Shown: positions 28,991-38,010, counted from the first letter of the stretch. The stretch is DNA of 64,000 bases from Prochlorococcus marinus (GCF_001180305.1 NZ_CVSX01000069.1:1-64000), one strand, 5' to 3'. The notes: generated from the sequence alone by a model not told the origin. Numbers and translations: made by a program.

Positions 28991-29061
28991 GGCGGCATGG
29001 CCAAGTGGTAAGGCAGAGGATTGCAAATCCTTTATCCCCAGTTCGAATCTGGGTGCCGCCT
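28991..29061 (+). tRNA. trnC: tRNA-Cys (anticodon GCA)
   Basis: Acceptor GGCGGCA pairs with TGCCGCC, and the discriminator is T29061 (U73, the tRNA-Cys identity base). The anticodon stem-loop GAGGATTGCAAATCCTT holds GCA, and the T-arm contains GTTCGAATC. CCA is not encoded. Its antisense translates to a stretch sometimes misread as protein. Confidence 0.97.
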
Positions 29062-29156
29062 TATTTATTTTTGATAATAAATTTCCTATAAACCCTTCTA
29101 AAAACTTAAGTTTTGCATACTTGTTATACATTTTTAGTGGAATTTAGACGAACTAA

Positions 29157-29235
29157 TGGTCAGCAAGTGGTCAGCAAGTTGACCAAAATTTGATTCCAAA
29201 ATATTTGTAATAATTTCATTATCTCACTTGCTGAC
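29157..29235. repeat. Direct and inverted 11-bp repeats near tRNA-Cys
   Basis: GGTCAGCAAGT occurs twice back to back at 29158-29168 and 29169-29179, followed by TGACC. The reverse complement of GTCAGCAAGTG occurs at 29225-29235 (CACTTGCTGAC). The arrangement sits in the 247-base gap after tRNA-Cys. It could be a hairpin, an operator, or a worn recombination or attachment site. No integrase is near. Confidence 0.65.
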
Positions 29236-29308
29236 TACATCAGGTATTAATACCCTATGAATTTCAAGTTAAAAAGAAGACAATATAGGTATAGATCTAA
29301 GAGGACTT

Positions 29309-29491
29309 ATGAAACTATTCAATCAATTCAATGTTCTTCCAAGATACTTAACTGCATTTAATTATGCAGGTTTAAATCTTAATGAAACTCCAAAAGAATT
29401 TGAGAAATTTACCTCTGAGTTGCAAAACTTTTGGGATAAGGAATGTAGAGAACATCCGACTAATCAGAATTGTTTAATTTATTGCGATTGA
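29309..29491 (+). CDS. Small protein with a CP12-like C-terminal motif
   Basis: 60 residues. The end reads CREHPTNQNCLIYCD, which has the CP12 C-terminal pattern Cys, Pro four residues on, Cys, then a hydrophobic-Tyr-x-Asp ending. In CP12 this loop binds GAPDH and, through a disulfide, inserts into its active site. The N-terminal 40 residues do not resemble canonical CP12. A redox-sensitive regulator is possible but unproven. ATG start with GAGGA at 29300-29304 upstream supports translation. Confidence 0.6.
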   Translation: MKLFNQFNVLPRYLTAFNYAGLNLNETPKEFEKFTSELQNFWDKECREHPTNQNCLIYCD

Positions 29492-29581
29492 ACTTGCTTT
29501 AAGAGTTAATAATTAGTTAATCTCTTTTTTGATTTTAACTATCTAAAAGAAAAACTTGAAGGAAAATAAATTTGAACAATA

Positions 29582-29749
29582 TTAGTAATCATTGTCTGCC
29601 ACACACATTCCTAAACATCTAACACCGTTGGATGCTGTCCTTTTGCAATGATTGCATAGAATAACATTTTTATTTGAAGAAAAATTAATCTTTGAATTAT
29701 CTTTATCCTTTGAACTTGTTAACTCTTGTTTTGAATCAAATAGAGCCAT
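29582..29749 (-). CDS. Small Cys-rich hypothetical protein
   Basis: 55 residues from MALFDSKQEL. The C-terminal half holds CNHCKRTASNGVRCLGMC, that is CxxC then CxxxC, a likely zinc-binding or Fe-S ligand set. I do not recognise the family. The ATG at 29749 is preferred to 29794 because the latter adds 15 hydrophobic residues that merely read over the upstream gene. It overlaps the stop of the upstream 214-residue gene by 14 bases, implying coupled translation. Confidence 0.6.
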   Translation of the reverse strand: MALFDSKQELTSSKDKDNSKINFSSNKNVILCNHCKRTASNGVRCLGMCVADNDY

Positions 29750-30380
29750 TCTTGGAATCATTATTTGAATCGATACTAACAACAAGTGAAGCATTTGCGT
29801 TAGAAGAAGGTATATCCATAATTTTTACAGTTTCTTTTGGCTCATCAATAATTTGATGTTCTTCAATACTCTCATCAACTGCACATGCTTCAAGAGCCTC
29901 TCGAAGTAATGAATCAAAAGTAGCTCCAGGCAATCTATGTCTAGCAACTTCAAGAAAGGTTCTCGGTAATGATTCAGATGCGGCATCTCTTAACGCAGGA
30001 TTATTTTTTCTATGTTCTTGTTCTTCTTCTATAGATTTAATAAATCTAAGTGTTACATCTCTTTTTGTAGAGGCTTTTATCAAAGTGTCATTTTCAGGAT
30101 TGCTAATACTAGGCTCATTTTCAAGGTCACTAAGTCTTTTTTCCAAACTATTTAAAACTTCATTAGCTTCTTTACTTATATGAGCTAGTTGACCATCGGA
30201 CAGATTAGGTAAATCAGCCACAAAAACCTTTCCATGATCCCTGAGAGTTAAAAATGTAGGTCTCGGACCTTGAGCCTGTCTACCACTAAAGTCAGAGTTA
30301 TTACCTATGGGTCTTTTAGGCGGTATTGGGCCAGCTGAACTACGTCTACGTGTAATTCTTTGATTATTTGCAAAAGGCAT
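29736..30380 (-). CDS. Conserved-looking hypothetical protein, 214 aa
   Basis: Not recognised. The N-terminus is basic and Pro-rich (RRRSSAGPIPPKRP), then comes a compact segment TFLTLRDHGKVFVADLPNLSD, an acidic/basic helical region with coiled-coil character (about 75-130), a segment resembling a small helical domain (LPRTFLEVARHRLPGATFDSLLREAL), and a Ser/Asn-rich tail. Soluble. Its stop overlaps the next gene. Upstream, 132 AT-rich bases separate it from purM. Confidence 0.65.
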   Translation of the reverse strand: MPFANNQRITRRRSSAGPIPPKRPIGNNSDFSGRQAQGPRPTFLTLRDHGKVFVADLPNLSDGQLAHISKEANEVLNSLEKRLSDLENEPSISNPENDTLIKASTKRDVTLRFIKSIEEEQEHRKNNPALRDAASESLPRTFLEVARHRLPGATFDSLLREALEACAVDESIEEHQIIDEPKETVKIMDIPSSNANASLVVSIDSNNDSKNGSI

Positions 30381-30512
30381 TGAATTAAAGGTTAAATCTT
30401 AATGCTTAAACTTCCGATATAATTCGGCGGTAATTTTATTATATTACACCTAACTTTTTCATTTGGGTATAAAAATATTTTTTGAAACTCATTTTATAAA
30501 TATAAACATAAT

Positions 30513-31556
30513 TTAAGTTAAAATTTCAGGCAAAAATTTACTAATTTTTGAATCGTTTTTTCGAACTATCTTTCCAATCTCCCAACTATCGATGTCATTA
30601 TCTTTACAGATATTTAATATTGCTTCCTTAAATTTTTTATCAATAATTAAACAAAATCCGACTCCAAGGTTGAAAGTATTCCAAAAATCTTTTTCAGGAA
30701 TTGTACCTTTTTCTTTTAGGAATTTAAATAAAATAGGTATTTCCCAAGAATTGGTGTTGATATAGGGAATAAAATCAGCAGGCATACATCTTGGTAGATT
30801 CTCTGGAATTCCTCCACCAGTAATATGAGACATTGCTTTAATTTCTATATTTTCAGATAAAATTTGTTTAATAACATTATTGTAAATTTTTGTAGGCTTC
30901 AATAACTCATCATAAAAATTTAAATGAAAAACTTTTTTAAATTCTTGATCTATTTGATTGTTGTTTTGGATTATTTTTCTTACTAAACTAAAGCCATTAC
31001 TATGGACCCCATTACTTTTTAAAGCAATTATTAAGTCGTTTTCAGATACTTTTTTACCATTAATAAGCTTATCCTCCTCAACTATTCCTACACAAAATCC
31101 TGCCAGATCATACTTATTTTTTGAATAAAATCCTGGCATTTCAGCAGTCTCTCCACCTAGTAATGAACAGTTATTTTCTCGACAGCCATGCGAAATGCCC
31201 TTTACAACCTGCAATAATTGTTTCTTATCAAGTTTCCCAGTGGCAATATAATCAAGAAAAAATAAAGGTTTTGCGCCGCTAGTAATAATGTCATTCATGC
31301 ACATAGCAACTAAATCAATACCAACTTCAAAATGAAAGTTTTTACTTTGGGCTAATTCTAATTTTGTTCCAACACCATCAGTTCCTGAAACTAGAACTGG
31401 TTTCTTCAAACTATCAATAGGAATTCTAAACAAGCCTCCGAACCCACCAATACCTTCAATCACATCAGATGTATATGTTCCTTCAACTGCCTGCTTAATT
31501 TCGGAAACAAATTCTCTCCCAGCTTCTATATCAACCCCTGATGTTTTGTAATCCAT
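30513..31556 (-). CDS. purM: Phosphoribosylformylglycinamidine cyclo-ligase (AIR synthetase)
   Basis: Makes aminoimidazole ribotide in purine synthesis from FGAM and ATP. 347 residues with GIGGFGGLFRIP, LVSGTDGVGTKLELA, CMNDIITSGAKPLFFLDY, LLGGETAEMPGFY, and the C-terminal MSHITGGGIPENLPR. Soluble homodimer, full length. Divergent from panC-cmk across a 97-base gap, so the two promoters are shared or back to back. Confidence 0.96.
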   Translation of the reverse strand: MDYKTSGVDIEAGREFVSEIKQAVEGTYTSDVIEGIGGFGGLFRIPIDSLKKPVLVSGTDGVGTKLELAQSKNFHFEVGIDLVAMCMNDIITSGAKPLFFLDYIATGKLDKKQLLQVVKGISHGCRENNCSLLGGETAEMPGFYSKNKYDLAGFCVGIVEEDKLINGKKVSENDLIIALKSNGVHSNGFSLVRKIIQNNNQIDQEFKKVFHLNFYDELLKPTKIYNNVIKQILSENIEIKAMSHITGGGIPENLPRCMPADFIPYINTNSWEIPILFKFLKEKGTIPEKDFWNTFNLGVGFCLIIDKKFKEAILNICKDNDIDSWEIGKIVRKNDSKISKFLPEILT

Positions 31557-31653
31557 GAAATAAAAATGATAGACTTTCCTATATAGATATTCCTCAGAAG
31601 ATTGCTTTTGTCCAGTAATTATTTATCAAATAGATTTATTTTTTAAAAACAAA

Positions 31654-33186
31654 GTGAAGAATGTAATAATAAGAAAAATTGAAGAAATAGAAAATTGGAG
31701 GAGAAATATAAATAGTGAAATTAACTTTATACCAACAATGGGTAATCTCCATAATGGACATATAAAACTTATATCAACAGCCAAAAATGATAATTCATAT
31801 ATTAATTTAGTAAGTATTTTTATTAATCCACTTCAATTTGATAACAAGTCAGATTTAGCGAATTACCCTAAAACAATTGACCATGATATTAAAGTCTCCT
31901 TTGAAAATGGTGCAGATGCCATCTTTATCCCAAGTACTGAAGATATTTATCCACCTAATTATAAAAACATTAAATTCCTGAAAGCCTCATCAGAATTATC
32001 TTCTGCATTATGTGGATTAAATAGAATTGGACATTTTGATGGTGTTTGTACAGTAATTTATAGATTACTGAATCTCATTAAGCCAAAAAATCTTTATTTA
32101 GGAGAAAAAGATTGGCAACAACTTTTAATATTAAAAGATCTTGTCTCAAGTGAGAAATTAAATGTTTCTATTAAATCTATTCCTACGCAGAGAGATTTTG
32201 ATGGAATACCTTTAAGTTCTCGTAATATACATTTATCTAAAAACGAAAGAAAATTAATTAGATTTTTTTCAAATGAATTATTGGAAGCAAAAAAGATTTT
32301 TGAACAAGAAAAAAAGATCAACTTAAAAAAAATAATAGAAAGGCTTTCAGAAGAAAAAATTTCAATTGAATATTTAGAACATTTGCACCCTCATACCCTC
32401 CAACAATCAAGCGCTGAGGATAATATTTCATTACTAGCTGGTGCGATAAGATGTGGAGAGACAAGATTAATTGATCACGTTTTTCTTATGAAAAGAAGGC
32501 CAATTATTGCAATTGACGGTCCTGCAGGGTCAGGTAAGAGTACTGTGACAAAGTTAATAGCGAAAAAACTTAAACTTTTATATTTAGATACAGGTGCAAT
32601 GTATAGGGCATTGAGTTGGCTTATGATAAAAGAAAATATTGATTATAAAAAAGAAAAAAAACTACAGCATATTCTTAAAGATATATCTATTGTTTTCAAG
32701 TCAAATACAAATTCTTATCAGGATGTTTATGTTAATAACTACTGTGTTACAGAAGAGATTAGATCGCAAAAAATAAGTTCCATCGTTTCTACAATTTCCT
32801 CACTAAAAGAAGTAAGAAAATTTTTAGTAGAAGAACAAAGAAAAATAGGAGAATCAGGCGGACTTGTAGCTGAAGGAAGAGATATAGGAACTACTGTTTT
32901 TCCTCATGCAGAACTTAAAATATTTTTAACTGCTAGCATCGATGAAAGAGCAAAAAGAAGAAAATCTGATGCAAATAGTAAAGACTCACAAGAAATAGAC
33001 CTTAATACATTAAAAGAACTTATAAAGAAAAGAGATTTTGAAGATTCCAATAGGGAAATTTCACCTCTAATAAAAGCGAATGACGCAATAGAAATTATTA
33101 CTGATGGATATTCCATTAATGAGGTAGTGGATAAAATTATTGATCTTTATAATGACAAGATTCCTAAAGAGACTGAGATTAAATAA
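31654..33186 (+). CDS. panC/cmk: Bifunctional pantoate-beta-alanine ligase / cytidylate kinase
   Basis: Two enzymes fused in one 510-residue chain, as is usual in cyanobacteria. Residues about 1-280 are PanC (PTMGNLHNGH nucleotide-binding motif, SIFINPLQF, GLNRIGHFDGVCTVI, GEKDWQQL), which makes pantothenate. From about residue 284 comes Cmk, with P-loop GPAGSGKS, LDTGAMYRA and EGRDIGTTVFP, which phosphorylates CMP/dCMP. Translation starts at GTG. It converges on the phosphatase gene with a 2-base gap. Confidence 0.95.
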   Translation: MKNVIIRKIEEIENWRRNINSEINFIPTMGNLHNGHIKLISTAKNDNSYINLVSIFINPLQFDNKSDLANYPKTIDHDIKVSFENGADAIFIPSTEDIYPPNYKNIKFLKASSELSSALCGLNRIGHFDGVCTVIYRLLNLIKPKNLYLGEKDWQQLLILKDLVSSEKLNVSIKSIPTQRDFDGIPLSSRNIHLSKNERKLIRFFSNELLEAKKIFEQEKKINLKKIIERLSEEKISIEYLEHLHPHTLQQSSAEDNISLLAGAIRCGETRLIDHVFLMKRRPIIAIDGPAGSGKSTVTKLIAKKLKLLYLDTGAMYRALSWLMIKENIDYKKEKKLQHILKDISIVFKSNTNSYQDVYVNNYCVTEEIRSQKISSIVSTISSLKEVRKFLVEEQRKIGESGGLVAEGRDIGTTVFPHAELKIFLTASIDERAKRRKSDANSKDSQEIDLNTLKELIKKRDFEDSNREISPLIKANDAIEIITDGYSINEVVDKIIDLYNDKIPKETEIK

Positions 33187-33188
33187 AT

Positions 33189-33662
33189 TCAAGAAATACT
33201 TTCCAAAAAACCGTTTACAGAGTCTTCTAAAATATCAAGGACATAATCGAAGCCCTCATTACCTCCAAAATATGGGTCAGGAACTTCTTGCTCATTAAAA
33301 ACTGATCTAAAATCTTGTATTTTTTTTATTGATGCAAAATCAGTTGAAGCTGTTCTATTTTTAAGATCTTGAATATTTCTAAAATTTGAGTCATCCATAG
33401 TAAGAATATAGTTAAATGTCTCAAAATCTTTGCTGGTAATTTGACGTGCCCTGCTTAAGATATTTATATCTCTTCTTTCTGCAGCAATTCTCATCCTAGA
33501 GTCAGCTTTTTTTCCAATATGCCAACTCCCAGTTCCAGCAGAATCTACAATAAAGCCATCGGTTAACCCTCTCCTTTGAAGTAGACTTTTAAAAATAGCT
33601 TCTGCTGCAGGAGACCTACAAATATTTCCCAAACATACAAAAAGAACAGAAATTTTTTTCAT
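33189..33662 (-). CDS. Low-molecular-weight protein-tyrosine phosphatase
   Basis: 157 residues with the P-loop CLGNICRSP containing nucleophile C10 and R16, plus the general-acid loop DPYFGG. A Cys-based phosphatase also known to include arsenate-reductase-like members; a phosphotyrosine substrate is the family default. It starts 32 bases after pebB on the same strand and may be the tail of the bilin operon. Confidence 0.9.
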   Translation of the reverse strand: MKKISVLFVCLGNICRSPAAEAIFKSLLQRRGLTDGFIVDSAGTGSWHIGKKADSRMRIAAERRDINILSRARQITSKDFETFNYILTMDDSNFRNIQDLKNRTASTDFASIKKIQDFRSVFNEQEVPDPYFGGNEGFDYVLDILEDSVNGFLESIS

Positions 33663-33694
33663 ATGATTTCAGATTTCAGTAAATTATAAGACTT

Positions 33695-34456
33695 TTAAGT
33701 AGCAAATAAAACTTCACTAATTAAAGATTCAGTAAATTCTTTACCAAACAAACTCGACAACATTGGCCTTGCCGGATCGTTATCTCTTCTATATTTCAAA
33801 TAATTATTTTGACCATTTGTTAATTCTCTTTGCAGTTCCATATTGACTTCTTTGCTTTCGAAAAGAATTTCCAAATACAAATCAAGATATTCCTTAAATG
33901 AGGTATAAAGATGATTAGCAATTAAAAAATCACTTCTTTCTTCTTTTGGTAATTTTGACCAGATTACTCCTGGAGAAAAAAATCTAGCTACATCTGCAGA
34001 CATTTTTTCGGCTAATGGGAGTGATGAATGACAATGATTTTTTAGTTTTATAAGTTTTTCTAATAAATCATTATTGTATTGATTTTGTATTTTTAATGAA
34101 GGCTGAAAATCTAATACTAATAAATGACTATTAGGAAGAGAAACAAAATCTACTCCTAAAAATGGGACATTATAAATAGTATTAGGAATAATTAAAAAAT
34201 TTAAAACAGAATAATTTGGACTATTTATACAAACTGCTCTTGCGAATTGAATTCTTTTTTTATGCGTTACACCCCAAGTAAAGAGATTCACATTTTTTTT
34301 TGATTTTTTTGAACCATAAGTTGAATTTTTACAAGAATATTCCGAGGGTATTTTCTTTTCTAAGCAGTTATATTTAATCAAATTATTAGTTAAATATTTT
34401 AGAAAATTATGCCATCTCCAATCTGGCCTGTAAAAAATAGTATCTTGTATTAACAT
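33695..34456 (-). CDS. pebB: Phycoerythrobilin:ferredoxin oxidoreductase
   Basis: A ferredoxin-dependent bilin reductase that converts 15,16-dihydrobiliverdin to phycoerythrobilin. 253 residues. The HY2-family core [25 protein letters not shown] and LLVLDFQPS is followed by PGVIWSKLP. Its position directly after pebA (no bases between the pebA stop and this ATG) and its sequence split it from PebA. The Asp in VDFV is the conserved catalytic candidate. Confidence 0.9.
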   Translation of the reverse strand: MLIQDTIFYRPDWRWHNFLKYLTNNLIKYNCLEKKIPSEYSCKNSTYGSKKSKKNVNLFTWGVTHKKRIQFARAVCINSPNYSVLNFLIIPNTIYNVPFLGVDFVSLPNSHLLVLDFQPSLKIQNQYNNDLLEKLIKLKNHCHSSLPLAEKMSADVARFFSPGVIWSKLPKEERSDFLIANHLYTSFKEYLDLYLEILFESKEVNMELQRELTNGQNNYLKYRRDNDPARPMLSSLFGKEFTESLISEVLFAT

Positions 34457-35167
34457 TCAATGAATAATCTCATTATTTAATGTAAAAAGAAATTTATTGA
34501 TAAACTTTTTTGTCCATTTTTCTCCAAAAAAAGATTTAAACAATTTATCTGCAGGATCTTTTTCGAAACTGTACTTATCATATTTAATTTGATTAATCTT
34601 TATTTCTTCTGCATTTAAAAATTGATTATCAGGATTCGATTTAGAAATATTCAAATAGTTATTTACAAATGAATGGAATATATTATTTAAATCTCTATCA
34701 AGATTTAATTTATTTCCTCTACATATAATCACCCATGGGGAAAAATACTTTTTTGAATCATATATATTCTTCATTTTATTATTATCAAATGCAGAATAAT
34801 TTTTCTTAATACTACCTAAACTTGCACAATATTTTTCAAGATACTTGCCTTCTTGAATTAAAGGTTGATAATCCAGTATTGCTAACAACTTTTGAGAAGT
34901 TCCAAACCATAAAATATCAGCTCCTAAAATAGGCATTTCACTATCAAAATTTGGATATGCGACCGTATTAAAAACTTGCAGTTTATTGCCACCATCTAAT
35001 CTTGTTATTCGCCACTTTCTATATTGGGGAGATGAAAAAAGCCAATTTTTAATAATATATTTTGAGTCTTCATTGTGATGTTCTTTGAATTCGCTCGATA
35101 TTTGTACTTCATGACCATTTAATTCATCAATATTGGTTTTAAGGAAATCAACTAATGAATCAAACAT
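34457..35167 (-). CDS. pebA: 15,16-dihydrobiliverdin:ferredoxin oxidoreductase
   Basis: Reduces biliverdin IXalpha at the 15,16 bond using ferredoxin, the step before PebB. 236 residues with [25 protein letters not shown] and [11 protein letters not shown], which fit the PebA branch. Lies 6 bases after ho1 and is contiguous with pebB. PebA and PebB are thought to channel the intermediate. Confidence 0.9.
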   Translation of the reverse strand: MFDSLVDFLKTNIDELNGHEVQISSEFKEHHNEDSKYIIKNWLFSSPQYRKWRITRLDGGNKLQVFNTVAYPNFDSEMPILGADILWFGTSQKLLAILDYQPLIQEGKYLEKYCASLGSIKKNYSAFDNNKMKNIYDSKKYFSPWVIICRGNKLNLDRDLNNIFHSFVNNYLNISKSNPDNQFLNAEEIKINQIKYDKYSFEKDPADKLFKSFFGEKWTKKFINKFLFTLNNEIIH

Positions 35168-35173
35168 AAATTA

Positions 35174-35884
35174 CTAGGTCTCGGTGCTTCCTTTCCTTAC
35201 TTTCTTTGTAATGTAATTAAATACAATCTTGCCTAAAACAGCGATCAAGTTACCTTCAAGCTCCTTAAACATTTTCATATTGTAAGTAAAAGCTTGATTA
35301 GCTTCATCAATAATTTGATCAGCAGTCTTTTGATTTATTGGAAGTTGATTCAAAGTAAGGGAATATTCTTCCTTGAATTTCTTTTCATCAGCAATTAATT
35401 CAAACTCATAAAAATTTAAACCATTATTTCCCTGCAAATTTAATGCTTTTTTAGCGATCCTTTTCAAAATTTGCCCCCCAGATAAATCTCCTATATAGCG
35501 AGTATAGTGGTGACCAACCAAAAGCTCTGGTGAATTTTTTGCTACCTCTCGGATTCTTTCAACATATTCTTTTGCTGAGTGAGAAATCTTAACTTCATTC
35601 TTCCAGTTTTCTCCAAAATAAAATTTAAGGTCATTTACAAGAGTTTCTTTCCTGAATAATGATTTAAAACCTATAGGTTTTATTACAGGATGTTCTTCAT
35701 AAACCAATCTTTCAATTTCTTCTTCCATAGCTTCATACACAAAAAATAAATCACTTATTAATTTTCTATAAGATTTTTTTTCAACAACTCCTTTTAAAAA
35801 ACAAGCCACAAAGCCAGTATTTTCTGCCATAGTGTGGGATTTTTTTGTCCCTTCTCTTAATTGTTCTGCAAGAGCAACTGCCAT
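35174..35884 (-). CDS. ho1: Heme oxygenase (biliverdin-forming)
   Basis: Opens heme to biliverdin IXalpha, CO and iron, giving the substrate for PebA. 236 residues. H17 in KKSHTMAE is the proximal heme ligand, and the distal helix GHHYTRYIGDLSGGQIL is intact. First gene of ho1-pebA-pebB. The C-terminal basic tail (KKVRKGSTE) is normal. Confidence 0.95.
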   Translation of the reverse strand: MAVALAEQLREGTKKSHTMAENTGFVACFLKGVVEKKSYRKLISDLFFVYEAMEEEIERLVYEEHPVIKPIGFKSLFRKETLVNDLKFYFGENWKNEVKISHSAKEYVERIREVAKNSPELLVGHHYTRYIGDLSGGQILKRIAKKALNLQGNNGLNFYEFELIADEKKFKEEYSLTLNQLPINQKTADQIIDEANQAFTYNMKMFKELEGNLIAVLGKIVFNYITKKVRKGSTET

Positions 35885-35941
35885 ATATTTTGAATTATTT
35901 TTGTCAGTGTATTTAATCTACAAGGAAAAAACATAAAACAG

Positions 35942-36373
35942 CTAATTTTTGTTACCAGCAGATGTTGTAGAGAATAGCTTATAAAGTTCTTTACAAACCA
36001 AAAAAAGGTTATCTTTTTGTTCCTTCTGCGGTAGATGAGTGCCAGTCATTTCCCAATCACCGATGGTAGCCACCCTCCATCTCTCGGATGGAACAATCAT
36101 ACCTCGCATTATTATTCCCAACAATTTCGGGACTCTTTCGTCATTGTCATTTTCAATTCTTAATTGTAAAAGTATTGCCCTACATTCAATAAGAGGACTC
36201 CAACCAGGAAAATGAAACGCAAAATCAATAGTATCTTGCATGGATTCATTATTTGAATTATCCCAGGGACTAAAATTTACGCTTGCATCTGGAAAGTATT
36301 TTCGAAATAAAGCTGCAGTAGAAGCAATTTTATTAGCTATTTCAACATTACTTACATTTGAACTCGCATTCAT
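35942..36373 (-). CDS. Conserved-looking hypothetical protein, 143 aa
   Basis: Not recognised. Soluble; tryptophan-containing segments (FHFPGWSPLIECRAIL, SERWRVATIGDWEMTGTHLP) suggest a folded domain, with polar, Ser-rich ends. It lies 57 bases upstream of ho1 on the same strand, so a link with bilin genes is possible but could be just proximity. Upstream are 210 AT-rich bases leading to icd, which hold an inverted repeat. Confidence 0.6.
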   Translation of the reverse strand: MNASSNVSNVEIANKIASTAALFRKYFPDASVNFSPWDNSNNESMQDTIDFAFHFPGWSPLIECRAILLQLRIENDNDERVPKLLGIIMRGMIVPSERWRVATIGDWEMTGTHLPQKEQKDNLFLVCKELYKLFSTTSAGNKN

Positions 36374-36520
36374 AAGTAGCTGAGTATTTTTTTGAAAATG
36401 ACATAATTTGCTTTAACTTGCTTATTAACTACTTTTTCTTTTAATAAAGATGTTGAAATGCTGATCAATAAAGTATTCTCTATTCACATTTGAATAATAA
36501 ATTTCTAGGTTTTAAAGAAA

Positions 36521-36564
36521 ATAACTCATCGCAAATTACAATACGAAGAACTTCAATGAGTTAT
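36521..36564. repeat. Inverted repeat upstream of icd
   Basis: ATAACTCAT (36521-36529) and ATGAGTTAT (36556-36564) are exact reverse complements separated by 26 bases, ending 19 bases before the icd start. It may be a 5' UTR hairpin or a dyad operator. No NtcA consensus (GTA-N8-TAC) is seen in this region. Confidence 0.4.
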
Positions 36565-36583
36565 CTTTTATTAATTCAATGCT

Positions 36584-38008
36584 ATGCCAAAATTTGAAAA
36601 ATTAACTTTACCTAATGAAGGCGAGATAATAACTTTTAATCAAGGCAAACCTAATGTTCCAAATAATCCAATTGTCCCTTTTATTAGGGGTGATGGTACT
36701 GGAGTTGATATATGGCCTGCTACTCAAAAAGTTCTTGATTCAGCGATTAAAAAAAGCTATGGCGATGAAAGAAAAATTAATTGGTTTAAAGTCTATGCAG
36801 GCGATGAAGCTTGTGAACTTTATGGAACTTATAACTATCTTCCTTCAGATACTATTGAAGCAATCAAGCACTTTGGTGTAGCCATCAAAGGTCCTTTAAC
36901 TACTCCCATCGGTGGAGGTATTAGATCTCTTAATGTTGCATTAAGGCAAATCTTTGACTTATATAGCTGTGTTAGACCATGTAAATATTATTCGGGAACT
37001 CCAAGTCCTCACAAAAATCCCCAAAATTTAGACGTTATTGTTTATAGAGAAAATACTGAAGATATCTATATGGGAATTGAATGGGAAGCGGAGGATAATA
37101 ATTGTCTTGAATTAATTAACCACTTAAATAACGTCGTTATACCAAAAAGTAAAAATTTAAAAAATAGATCCATACCAAAAGGATCAGGTATTGGAATAAA
37201 ACCGGTGAGTAAATTTGGTAGCCAAAGGCATATTAGAAAAGCTATTGAACATGCTAAAAGATTGTCAGGAGATAAAAGGCATGTGACTCTTGTACATAAA
37301 GGGAATATTATGAAATATACAGAGGGTGCATTTAGAGATTGGGGATATGAACTAGCAGTTAATGAATTTAGGGAAGATTGCATTACAGAAAGAGAAAGCT
37401 GGATTTTAGATAATATTCAGAAAAATCCAGAAATTACAATTGAAAATAATGCTCGAAAAATTGAACCAGGTTTTGACAAGCTTACAAATAACAAAAAAGC
37501 ATTCATTTGCGAAGAAATTAAAGAAGTTATTGCATCGATATCAAATTCTCACGGAGATGGAAAATGGAGAGAACTTATTCTTGTCGATGATCGGATAGCT
37601 GATAGTATATTTCAACAAATTCAAACTAGACCTCAAGAATATTCAATTCTTGCAACATTAAACCTTAATGGGGACTATGTTTCTGATGCGGCGGCTGCAA
37701 TTGTTGGAGGCCTAGGTATGGCTCCAGGTGCGAATATTGGAGATAATGCAGCAATTTTCGAAGCTACGCATGGTACTGCTCCAAAACATGCAGGCTTAAA
37801 CAAGATTAACCCAGGCTCAGTAATTCTTAGTGGTGTAATGATGCTTGAATATTTTGGTTGGAATGAAGCAGCTAACTTAATTACTAATGGTTTAAGTAAG
37901 GCAATAGAGCAAAAAAAAGTCACCTATGATCTAGCACGCTTAATGGAACCAAAAGTAGAACCCTTATCGTGTAGCAGTTTTGCTGAAGAAATTATCTCAA
38001 ATTTCTAA
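36584..38008 (+). CDS. icd: Isocitrate dehydrogenase (NADP)
   Basis: Oxidises isocitrate to 2-oxoglutarate, the carbon skeleton for nitrogen assimilation and the signal for NtcA and PII. 474 residues, the long cyanobacterial type. TTPIGGGIRSLNVALR holds the substrate Ser and Arg residues, followed by YRENTEDIYMGIEW, KGNIMKYTEGAFRDW, GLGMAPGANIGD and ATHGTAPKHAG. It converges on the DUF1537 kinase with 2 bases between stops. Confidence 0.95.
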   Translation: MPKFEKLTLPNEGEIITFNQGKPNVPNNPIVPFIRGDGTGVDIWPATQKVLDSAIKKSYGDERKINWFKVYAGDEACELYGTYNYLPSDTIEAIKHFGVAIKGPLTTPIGGGIRSLNVALRQIFDLYSCVRPCKYYSGTPSPHKNPQNLDVIVYRENTEDIYMGIEWEAEDNNCLELINHLNNVVIPKSKNLKNRSIPKGSGIGIKPVSKFGSQRHIRKAIEHAKRLSGDKRHVTLVHKGNIMKYTEGAFRDWGYELAVNEFREDCITERESWILDNIQKNPEITIENNARKIEPGFDKLTNNKKAFICEEIKEVIASISNSHGDGKWRELILVDDRIADSIFQQIQTRPQEYSILATLNLNGDYVSDAAAAIVGGLGMAPGANIGDNAAIFEATHGTAPKHAGLNKINPGSVILSGVMMLEYFGWNEAANLITNGLSKAIEQKKVTYDLARLMEPKVEPLSCSSFAEEIISNF

Positions 38009-38010
38009 TT

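Noticed and set aside
28991..29131. N-terminal extension of the lipid-A-synthase-like frame across tRNA-Cys
   Set aside because: The residues APRFELGIKDLQSS are the well-known mistranslation of a tRNA antisense strand, so this is not real protein sequence.
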